Position numbers and translations under genes: made by a program. The notes under the pieces were generated by a model, which saw nothing but the letters and a program-made list of their open reading frames with translations, ran no database searches and was not told the origin of the DNA. From Betaproteobacteria bacterium (GTDB lineage Bacteria > Pseudomonadota > Gammaproteobacteria > Burkholderiales > Nitrosomonadaceae): 16,417 nt of DNA. Of this stretch, positions 1-6,662 are shown in pieces. Numbering within the stretch: the stretch's first letter is position 1; the number at the start of each line of letters is the position of its first letter. Location of the stretch: the NCBI GenBank assembly GCA_022601315.1, contig JAHZIU010000097.1, positions 1-16,417 of the forward strand, written 5' to 3'.

Positions 1-1020
1 AAGTATTGGAGAAATTTGATTGTTAATTCTTTCAATTTCATGATCTGGATAGAAGTCATGCAAAGTTTTGCCAATTTGTTCTTCTGGGTTTTTGTATCCA
101 AAAATGGTTACATATGAAGCATTCATATAATAAAAACTGCCAGTATTATCAAGTAACGCAATGCCATCCATCGCATTCTCAATAGCTTGCTGGTGCTTAA
201 AACTGGTTTCCTTTGCTGTTTTTAGCGCGGTGATATCCATACCGTGTCCGACTAGAAACTCTACTTCATTGTTTTCATCCAGGAGCGGATACATATTGCG
301 TATATAAGTTCTTACTATTCCATCAGAACCGGTAAACGCTTCTTCGAAAATTACAGATTCTTTACTGGCCATACATTCGTTCATTACTTCATTTCGTCTT
401 GATTCGGTTGCAGGAACCCAATTGCCCATTTTGTGATAGGTGTCTTGATTAACCCCAATAACGAACCCACGGCGTTCTTTGCTTTTAATGGCTGCATGGT
501 TTGCATAAATATAGCGGCCTTTGTCGTCTAATACGACCAATTCGGTAGGTAATCTGTCAAGTATATAATTGTAAAATTGATGTTTTTTCTTGTTATTTTC
601 TTCTGCCTGTTTTTTCAGTGAAATATTCTGCAAAATACCATACAGACTAATAACATGCCCACTTGCATCAAGTACCGGATAAATTGTTGTCGCTTGCCAT
701 TTGCGCCTGCCATCATCCATTAGGATCATAAATTCTTCGTGGCACTGTGTCTTTGTTGATATGGCCTGATCAATAAAGTTGAACATTCTTTCTTTTTGTG
801 ATTTCTGGTAGAGAGTAGTTTTCTCTAGTAACTCTGAACAATTAAACGCTTTATCCAGTTCATAAAAGTCATAAAGATAATCTGACCAAAGCGTAGTATT
901 TGTTTTTAGAATGTATTGCCAATCGCCAACTTCTGCTGTTTCACTGATAAGGCGAAGCCGTTGTCGTTGGGAATCCAACGAGTTGAAAGCGGTGAGGTTG
1001 AAATTTGAATCGGAAATCAT
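1..1020 (-). CDS. Multi-PAS-domain sensor protein, N-terminal part (runs off left edge)
   Basis: An open frame of 340 codons begins at an ATG (1020-1018) and has no stop before the window edge, so the C-terminus is missing. I translated it by hand. It holds three consecutive PAS-type modules: roughly residues 20-135 (ending VISLYGILQNIS, a PAC-like strand), 147-266 (opening ELVVLDDKGRYIYANHAA, closing VEFLVGHGMDIT) and 275 onward (GIALLDNTGSFYYMNASYV, then IFGYKNPEEQIGKTL). There is no signal peptide or membrane segment, so it should be a cytoplasmic sensor. PAS modules bind small ligands or cofactors and pass the signal to an output domain, commonly a histidine kinase, GGDEF or EAL domain; here that part lies outside the window, so the output is unknown. 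An in-frame ATG at 1059-1057 would add 13 residues. Neither start has a clear ribosome binding site. The gene lies 270 nt downstream of ponA on the same strand, probably as a separate unit. Confidence 0.85.
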   Translation of the reverse strand, partial: MISDSNFNLTAFNSLDSQRQRLRLISETAEVGDWQYILKTNTTLWSDYLYDFYELDKAFNCSELLEKTTLYQKSQKERMFNFIDQAISTKTQCHEEFMILMDDGRRKWQATTIYPVLDASGHVISLYGILQNISLKKQAEENNKKKHQFYNYILDRLPTELVVLDDKGRYIYANHAAIKSKERRGFVIGVNQDTYHKMGNWVPATESRRNEVMNECMASKESVIFEEAFTGSDGIVRTYIRNMYPLLDENNEVEFLVGHGMDITALKTAKETSFKHQQAIENAMDGIALLDNTGSFYYMNASYVTIFGYKNPEEQIGKTLHDFYPDHEIERINNQISPIL

Positions 1021-1290
1021 GAGACATTGTACTACCAAGTTTTCTTGAACAAAATGCATGAAGCGTGGCGATGACGAAACACTCCTTTTTTAGCATTACT
1101 GGTGGTTAAGTCTAGCAGGTAATGTTCGTTCTCTTGTTTAAGATAGAACCTCACATGCCAAGAAGTTACACGCAGGACAATTATAAAAGAGTCTCACCAT
1201 CGCGTTGTAGTACTTGCCAAGGGAAAGGTTTTGTTTGCGTGATTGCCCATGCGTAGAAAAATTGGATATTATGAGTTGCTTATTTAAGTA
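1021..1290. other. Intergenic region between ponA and the PAS gene
   Basis: These 270 nt hold no convincing gene on either strand. On the minus strand a perfect TATAAT (1185-1180) could be the -10 of a promoter for the PAS gene, but there is no good -35 hexamer at normal spacing. A purine-rich AAAAAAGGAG element lies near 1093-1084 on the minus strand, but it is about 22 nt from the nearest in-frame ATG (1059) and so does not settle the start. I see no clear intrinsic terminator after the ponA stop codon. Confidence 0.4.
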
Positions 1291-3609
1291 CTAAAATAAT
1301 TGGCCTTTCAGGTCTTCAAGTACTTCGACAGTATTATTAATATAGCTTTCTGAGAGTGGAGGGAGCTGTTCACGTAAAAAATACTCGCTCATTGCTCCCG
1401 CTGATTCTCTAAGACCTGTTTGTGGATTTATGCGTGCTGTAATAATACCCTCAGGTTGAAGATATTTGGCCATAGGTTCATCCTTTAATACTTCAGCCAT
1501 ATAACCCATCCAAATGGGTAACGCGACACGACCGCCGGTTTCATTATTGCCGAGCGATTGCGGTTCGCCATATCCAGTCCAGGCAATAGCAACTAAATCC
1601 TTTTGAAAGCCACAAAACCAAGCATCAATAAAGTTGCTGGTGGTGCCTGTTTTACCCGCCAGATCCGTACGTCCCAATTGTTTCGCTCTGACAGCAGTGC
1701 CGTTTTGTATGACATCCTGCATCATATTTGTCATGATAAACGCATTACGAGGATCAATTGCTCGCTTAGCGCCTTGTGCGGCTGTAATGGGTTGCACTTT
1801 TTCGAGTATGTTCCCTTTCTCGTCTTCTATGCGTTTTATGAAATAGGGCGCAACATGAAAGCCCCCATTTGCAAAAATTGCATAACCAGCAGCCATTTGC
1901 ATAGGGGTAACTGAACCAGAACCTAAGGACATCGGTAAATAGGGTGGGTGACGTTCGGCTTCAAAACCAAAACGTGTAATATAATCTTGTGCATATTGGA
2001 GACCAATGGCTTGAAGTATACGGATAGAAGCGAGATTTTTTGATTTTGCCAGAGCCGTACGCATACGCATTGGGCCACCGTATTTTCCATCGAAATTTCT
2101 TGGTTCCCATAAAGCACTGCCGGTTTGTGCAGCACTAAAAGACAGTGGTGCGTCATTAATAATGGTCGCGGGTGTGAAACCTTTCTCTAACGAAGCAGAG
2201 TAAATAAATGGTTTAAAACTGGATCCTGGTTGCCGCCATGCTTGTGTAACATGATTAAATTGATTCTGATGGAAATCAAATCCCCCAATTAATGCACGAA
2301 TAGCACCATCTTGTGGATTAATAGAAACCAGTGCGGCTTCAACTTTAGGTAATTGTGCAACATGCCAAATATTATCTTCGTCTTTTTGTATTCTGACTAA
2401 AGCGCCAGGAGAAATGGTTCTATTGTCGGAATTACTTTTATCAGATAGGAATTTTTGTACAAATTCAAGCCCATCACTGGTGATTTTGATAATCTCTCCA
2501 CCTTTGCGGTAGACTTGGATTGAATCAGGCGCAATTGACAATACAATTGCGGCATAAATATCGTCACTATTCTTAACGTTATCTAGTGCTTCTTCAAGTG
2601 TTTTTTCTTGATTTATCCCGTTCTTCAGTAGATCAATATGTGCTTCTGGGCCTCGATAACCTCTACGTTTATCGTAATCAATTACATTCTTGCGTAGCGA
2701 CTGATATGCAGCCTGTTGGTCTAGTAGCCGAATTGTTGTGTATACATTGATTCCTTTACTATAAGTTTCTTCTTGATAGCGTTCATATATAACCTGTCTT
2801 GCCATTTCAGCAACATAATCTGCTTTCATTGCAAAGGTTTGTGCTTGTTTCTTAATGGGGATAGGTTGTTTTTCTAACTGCTGTAATTCCTGGCTAGATA
2901 TGTAGTTAAGTGTATGAAGTCGACCTAATACATATAATTGTCGTGTTTTGGCGCGTTTGGGGTTGACGACGGGATTAAAACTCGATGGCGCTTTGGGTAG
3001 TCCGGCAAGCATCGCTGCTTCAGCAATGTCAATTTCATTGAGTGATTTGCCAAAATAGGTTTGCGCAGCAGCAGCGAACCCATAACTTCGTTGTCCAAGA
3101 TAAATCTGGTTAATATAAAGCTCTAAAATTTTATCTTTGCTTAAATTATGTTCAATCTTGAATGCAAGTAGTGCTTCACTGAATTTTCTTGTAAGTGTTT
3201 TTTCTCTGGTTAGGAAGAAATTTCTAGCGACTTGCATTGTTATTGTACTGGCGCCTTGGCGCACACCACCTGCAGTAAAATTTGAATAGGCTGCTCGCAA
3301 TACACCCATATAATCTACGCCACCATGTTCATAAAAACGGTCATCTTCAGCCGCTAAAATTGCACGTATTAAGCGTTCTGGAACCTCATCAATACTAACG
3401 ACATCACGACGTTCTGCACCAAATTCACCAATTAACAAACCTTCGTCACTGTATACACGTAAAGGAATTTTTGGACGGTAGTCGGTTAGTGCACCTAATG
3501 AAGGTAAGGTAGAGAAGGTTACCATTGCAGCAAACCCAAGCAATAAGATACCAATCAAGCCCAATGCCGAGAACGTAATAAGTGTGCGAAACAACCAGCG
3601 ACGTAACAT
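1291..3609 (-). CDS. mrcA (ponA): Penicillin-binding protein 1A, bifunctional peptidoglycan glycosyltransferase/transpeptidase
   Basis: This 772-residue protein is a class A PBP. It polymerises lipid II into glycan strands and cross-links the stem peptides on the periplasmic face of the inner membrane. A short cytoplasmic tail and one membrane anchor (about residues 7-32) come first. The GT51 domain follows (about 55-230), with the catalytic Glu88 in AAEDDRFYEHGG and the QGASTITMQVARN motif at 118-130. A linker/OB-like region (about 310-420) precedes the transpeptidase domain (about 425-710), which has all three active-site motifs: SSFK (Ser463 nucleophile, Lys466), SKN (523-525) and KTGT (653-656). 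The order and length are normal for Gram-negative PBP1A, and nothing is missing. It is divergent from pilM, as in many beta- and gammaproteobacteria. The ATG start at 3609 directly precedes the membrane anchor; the ribosome binding site is weak (AAAGA). Confidence 0.97.
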   Translation of the reverse strand: MLRRWLFRTLITFSALGLIGILLLGFAAMVTFSTLPSLGALTDYRPKIPLRVYSDEGLLIGEFGAERRDVVSIDEVPERLIRAILAAEDDRFYEHGGVDYMGVLRAAYSNFTAGGVRQGASTITMQVARNFFLTREKTLTRKFSEALLAFKIEHNLSKDKILELYINQIYLGQRSYGFAAAAQTYFGKSLNEIDIAEAAMLAGLPKAPSSFNPVVNPKRAKTRQLYVLGRLHTLNYISSQELQQLEKQPIPIKKQAQTFAMKADYVAEMARQVIYERYQEETYSKGINVYTTIRLLDQQAAYQSLRKNVIDYDKRRGYRGPEAHIDLLKNGINQEKTLEEALDNVKNSDDIYAAIVLSIAPDSIQVYRKGGEIIKITSDGLEFVQKFLSDKSNSDNRTISPGALVRIQKDEDNIWHVAQLPKVEAALVSINPQDGAIRALIGGFDFHQNQFNHVTQAWRQPGSSFKPFIYSASLEKGFTPATIINDAPLSFSAAQTGSALWEPRNFDGKYGGPMRMRTALAKSKNLASIRILQAIGLQYAQDYITRFGFEAERHPPYLPMSLGSGSVTPMQMAAGYAIFANGGFHVAPYFIKRIEDEKGNILEKVQPITAAQGAKRAIDPRNAFIMTNMMQDVIQNGTAVRAKQLGRTDLAGKTGTTSNFIDAWFCGFQKDLVAIAWTGYGEPQSLGNNETGGRVALPIWMGYMAEVLKDEPMAKYLQPEGIITARINPQTGLRESAGAMSEYFLREQLPPLSESYINNTVEVLEDLKGQLF

Positions 3610-3823
3610 GAGAATAATCTTTATAAATTAGGGGGATAGTAAATACATATAATTATAGGGGGTATAAACACCGTTTTTCTACAAATAGTGGCTTTTCAGA
3701 TTCTGTCAGAATCGCTATCAGTTATCTAATTTGTAACAGGAAAATAGCTGAAAAAGATATATTTTTCAATCATCAGATCGTATCTGATAACTCATTATAG
3801 TGAGTATCGCTTCTAATAGGCCA
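3610..3823. promoter_or_regulatory. Divergent promoter region between ponA and pilMNOPQ
   Basis: On the minus strand, a perfect TATAAT at 3657-3652 is a reasonable -10 for ponA, leaving a 5' leader of about 35-40 nt. It has no strong -35. Two near-identical elements flank it, TAGGGGGATA (3629-3638) and TAGGGGGTATA (3656-3666), 27 nt apart. On the plus strand, TTGTAA (3731-3736) with AT-rich hexamers near 3755-3763 is a weak candidate promoter for the pil operon. A perfect 7-bp dyad, ATCAGAT-CGT-ATCTGAT (3772-3788), sits just upstream of pilM. These promoter calls are by eye and tentative. Confidence 0.4.
3772..3788. repeat. Perfect 7-bp inverted repeat upstream of pilM
   Basis: The sequence reads ATCAGAT, CGT, ATCTGAT. 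Both arms are perfect and the spacer is 3 nt. It lies 12 nt before the GTG at 3800 and 36 nt before the ATG at 3824. It could be an operator or a small hairpin at the 5' end of the pil message. No U-tract follows, so it is not a terminator. Confidence 0.5.
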
Positions 3824-4927
3824 ATGTTCAAGGGAAATTTTGATATAAATCTGGACTTCTTCAAAAAGAAGTCGCCTGCATTAATAGGTGTGGATGTTAG
3901 CTCATCATCAGTAAAGATGGTTGAGTTATCTTTAGTGGGCAAAGGAACCGAGGTTTATCGTATTGAACAATATTCGATTGAGTTTTTGCCGGCGGATGCA
4001 ATGTTGGATGGCGGTATAGTTAATTTAGATGCTGTTGGTGATTGTATAAGTCGCGCCTGGAGCAGAATGGCAACACGGCAAAAGAATGTTGCTTTAGCGG
4101 TGCCTGCTGCAGATGTTGTTACAAAAAAAATTAAAGTACTTGCTGGTTTGCGTGAAGATGACTTGGCATTTCAAGTTGAGAGTGAGGCAAGTCAATATAT
4201 ACCGTTTGCTTTAGATGAAGTTGATCTTGATTTTCAAGTGCTGGGAACTGCTGACGATAATTCAGAGGAAGTTGAAGTCATTATTGCAGCTTCACGTAAG
4301 GATAAGGTTGAAGATCGTGTAGCAGCAGCTCTGTCAGCAGGTTTAAAGACAATCGTTATGGATGTTGAGCCCTATGCGGCGCAATCCGCTTTTGAATTAA
4401 TTAAGAATCAAGTGCCTAACGGTGGTAAAGATCAAGTATTGGCTTTGGTTGATATTGGCTCAAATGCGATGAATATAAATGTATTTCATAACGATGAATC
4501 GGTATATATGCGGGATCAGCCCTTTGGCGGAGACCAACTTACCCAAGAGATTCATAATCAATTTAATCTTTCTTTAGAAGAATCTGAGTTGGCCAAACGC
4601 CGTGGCGGGTTACCGGAAAACTATCAAGCTGATGTCTTGCAACCTTTCTGCGAAACATTGGCCATTGAGGTCATGCGTGCCATACAGTTCTTTTATACAT
4701 CCACACAGTATACTGAGGTTAATTATATTTTTATTGCGGGCGGGTGTGCGGTAATACCAGGGCTAGATGAAACAATTAGATCGCGTACACAGATCAGTAC
4801 GTTAATTGTTAACCCTTTTTCAAGTATGGAGCATTCCAGTCGTATAAATCCAAAACAACTGAATTCTGATGCGCCATCTCTTTTAATTGCCTGTGGCTTG
4901 GCTATGCGTAGCTTTGATCCATCATGA
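3824..4927 (+). CDS. pilM: Type IV pilus assembly protein PilM, actin-like ATPase
   Basis: PilM is a cytoplasmic actin/FtsA-like protein that binds the N-terminal tail of PilN and anchors the PilMNOP inner-membrane alignment complex of the type IV pilus. Numbering from the upstream GTG at 3800 (375 residues), the phosphate-1 motif is GVDVSSSSVKMVEL (30-43), the phosphate-2 motif LALVDIGSNAMNINVF (214-229), and FIAGG (311-315) is the adenosine-side motif. The C-terminus ends in a conserved-looking LLIACGLAMR. Two starts are possible: GTG at 3800 or ATG at 3824. I chose the ATG because it gives MFKGNFDINLDFFKKKSPALIGVD, the usual short lead-in to the first strand. Neither has a good ribosome binding site. 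The stop overlaps the pilN start in an ATGA junction, which implies translational coupling. Confidence 0.96.
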   Translation: MFKGNFDINLDFFKKKSPALIGVDVSSSSVKMVELSLVGKGTEVYRIEQYSIEFLPADAMLDGGIVNLDAVGDCISRAWSRMATRQKNVALAVPAADVVTKKIKVLAGLREDDLAFQVESEASQYIPFALDEVDLDFQVLGTADDNSEEVEVIIAASRKDKVEDRVAAALSAGLKTIVMDVEPYAAQSAFELIKNQVPNGGKDQVLALVDIGSNAMNINVFHNDESVYMRDQPFGGDQLTQEIHNQFNLSLEESELAKRRGGLPENYQADVLQPFCETLAIEVMRAIQFFYTSTQYTEVNYIFIAGGCAVIPGLDETIRSRTQISTLIVNPFSSMEHSSRINPKQLNSDAPSLLIACGLAMRSFDPS

Positions 4928-5511
4928 TTCGAATAAATTTACTTCCTCATCGAGAACTAAAGCGCCAAGCGCAGCAACAGCAAATCGCAATTCTGGCGGG
5001 GATGGTTAGTTTTCTTGGGATTGTGATTGTGTGGGCAGTACATATGGTTATTGCGGACAAAATTGAGTATCAGAATGGTCGCAATCAATACATGAATGAA
5101 CAAATTGCAGTTTTAGACAAGCAAATAGAAGAAATTAGAGACATAAAATCCCAAACCGCAGAGTTATTGGCGCGTAAAGAGGTTGTTGAGACGTTACAAA
5201 GCAGCCGTTCAGAAGTTGTCTATTTGTTGGATCAGTTGGTACGACGGTTGCCGGATGGTGTGTATTTGCATGGTGTAAAGCAAGTAGGCCAAGACGTTAA
5301 TTTAGTCGGTTACGCACAATCAAACGCATGGGTGTCAACTCTGATGCGCAACCTGGAGTCTTCTCCTTGGCTTGAATCACCGGTACTGGTAGAGATTAAA
5401 GCTGTGACTATCGATAATGTTCGTCAGAATGAGTTTAATTTAAAAATTAAGCTTGCGCAGTCTGCTGATGATGATGAGAGTATTTCTGTGAATGTTCCTG
5501 GTGAGTTTTGA
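4924..5511 (+). CDS. pilN: Type IV pilus inner-membrane assembly protein PilN
   Basis: This 195-residue bitopic inner-membrane protein carries the diagnostic N-terminal tail MIRINLLPHRE, whose INLLP motif inserts into PilM. A single membrane helix spans about residues 21-43. A periplasmic coiled coil follows (about 47-95, rich in E, K and Q) and then a ferredoxin-like domain (about 96-180) that pairs with PilO. Its length is normal. The start codon overlaps the pilM stop (ATGA) and has no ribosome binding site of its own, which fits translational coupling. The C-terminus is acidic (DDDESISVN) and probably disordered. Confidence 0.96.
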   Translation: MIRINLLPHRELKRQAQQQQIAILAGMVSFLGIVIVWAVHMVIADKIEYQNGRNQYMNEQIAVLDKQIEEIRDIKSQTAELLARKEVVETLQSSRSEVVYLLDQLVRRLPDGVYLHGVKQVGQDVNLVGYAQSNAWVSTLMRNLESSPWLESPVLVEIKAVTIDNVRQNEFNLKIKLAQSADDDESISVNVPGEF

Positions 5512-5523
5512 GGTGAGTTTGAC

Positions 5524-6141
5524 ATGAATTTTCTTGAAGAATTGCGCCAACTTGATCCAAATGAACCAGGGAGCTGGCCGGGAGTAGTACAAGCCTTCGC
5601 GTTATTCATTTTATTGGTTGCGATTATTGTTGCGGGATATTTTTTAGATTGGAGTGACCAATTAGTTGAGCTGCAGGATGTGCGTACTCAAGAAGCGACG
5701 CTTAAGGATACGTACCTCGTTAAAAAAAGAAGTGCGGTAAATTTGCCTGCTTTACGCCAACAACTAGAAGATATTGAACAATCATTGAGCGCATTACTGA
5801 AACAACTTCCTGATAAGTCTGAGATGGAAGCCTTATTGGTCGATATTAATCAAGCAGGTTTGGGACGTGGATTGCAATTCGAGTTATTTAAACCAGCAGA
5901 GAATGAAACGATAAATGAGTTTTATGCGGAGTTGCCGGTATCAGTACGCGTCACGGGTGGCTACCATGATATTGGCGCCTTTGCAAGTGACGTTGCACAA
6001 TTGCCGCGCATTGTGACATTGAATGATATCAGTATTACCCGGGGGGAGGAGGATGATTTGATACTGGATACCATTGCTAAAACCTTTCGTTATCTAGATG
6101 AAGATGAAGGCGTAAATCTGGATGGAGGAAATGGGTCATGA
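5524..6141 (+). CDS. pilO: Type IV pilus inner-membrane assembly protein PilO
   Basis: This 205-residue PilN partner forms the periplasmic heterodimer that links PilM/PilN to the lipoprotein PilP. It has a short cytoplasmic part (ELRQLDPNEPGSWPG), one membrane helix (about 21-40), a coiled coil (about 45-98) and a ferredoxin-like periplasmic domain. The latter carries the PilO signature FYAELPVSVRVTGGYHDIG at about 133-151, followed by FASDVAQLPRIVTLNDI. The ribosome binding site GAGGTGAG (5510-5517) overlaps the pilN stop codon and sits 6 nt before the ATG. The stop overlaps the pilP start (ATGA). The acidic, Gly-rich tail (LDEDEGVNLDGGNGS) looks disordered. Confidence 0.96.
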   Translation: MNFLEELRQLDPNEPGSWPGVVQAFALFILLVAIIVAGYFLDWSDQLVELQDVRTQEATLKDTYLVKKRSAVNLPALRQQLEDIEQSLSALLKQLPDKSEMEALLVDINQAGLGRGLQFELFKPAENETINEFYAELPVSVRVTGGYHDIGAFASDVAQLPRIVTLNDISITRGEEDDLILDTIAKTFRYLDEDEGVNLDGGNGS

Positions 6142-6653
6142 AAAAAAATATCAATCGTTTGTTGATATGGGTTTTTAGTTTAATGATGTTTGCGTGTAGT
6201 GAAGTTGATTATAGTGATTTAGAAACATTTGTTAATAATTCGGGTAATGGTTTGAGGGGTCAGGTCGATCCTTTACCAGAGGTTAAGCAATATCAATTTT
6301 TTACCTATAGCGCTTTTGATATGTCAAATCCTTTTGTGCCGAGAAAAAATGAGCAAGCACAGAATGTAGATAACGGGATTCAACCTGACTTGAATAGACG
6401 CAAAGAAGCACTAGAAACTTTTCCACTTGAAAGTTTGGCAATGGTTGGCTCACTTGAAAAAGATGAGGCGATTTTTGCTTTAATTAAATCTCCTGAGGGA
6501 ACACTGCATCGAGTAAAAGCAGGTAATTACTTGGGGCAAGATTTTGGCAAAATTAATGAAATTTCTGAATCTGAAGTTAAAGTGATAGAGATTGTCCAGG
6601 ATGGTGTGAGTGAGTGGATGGAACGTGCCAACACACTGATGCTTGATGATTAG
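6138..6653 (+). CDS. pilP: Type IV pilus lipoprotein PilP
   Basis: PilP is an inner-membrane lipoprotein that bridges the PilN/PilO dimer to the N-terminal domains of the secretin PilQ across the periplasm. The first 20 residues form a lipoprotein signal peptide: a KKN start, a hydrophobic stretch, then MFAC with Cys20 as the lipidated residue. An extended linker includes the conserved YSAFDMSNPFVPR segment (57-69), which contacts PilN/PilO in relatives. The beta-sandwich domain begins near residue 95 (LESLAMVGSL) and includes HRVKAGNYLGQDFGKI and EIVQDGVSEWMER. Length (171) is typical. GGAGG at 6124-6128 is a good ribosome binding site 9 nt before the ATG, inside the end of pilO. Confidence 0.96.
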   Translation: MKKNINRLLIWVFSLMMFACSEVDYSDLETFVNNSGNGLRGQVDPLPEVKQYQFFTYSAFDMSNPFVPRKNEQAQNVDNGIQPDLNRRKEALETFPLESLAMVGSLEKDEAIFALIKSPEGTLHRVKAGNYLGQDFGKINEISESEVKVIEIVQDGVSEWMERANTLMLDD

Positions 6654-6662
6654 GAGTAGAGT

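Noticed and set aside
1141..1170. Possible sigma-54 promoter (TTGGCATG on the minus strand)
   Set aside because: The downstream GC element at the required spacing is missing.
3800..3823. GTG at 3800 as the pilM start
   Set aside because: It remains possible, but the extra residues (SIASNRP) do not look like family sequence, and there is no ribosome binding site. The ATG at 3824 is preferred.
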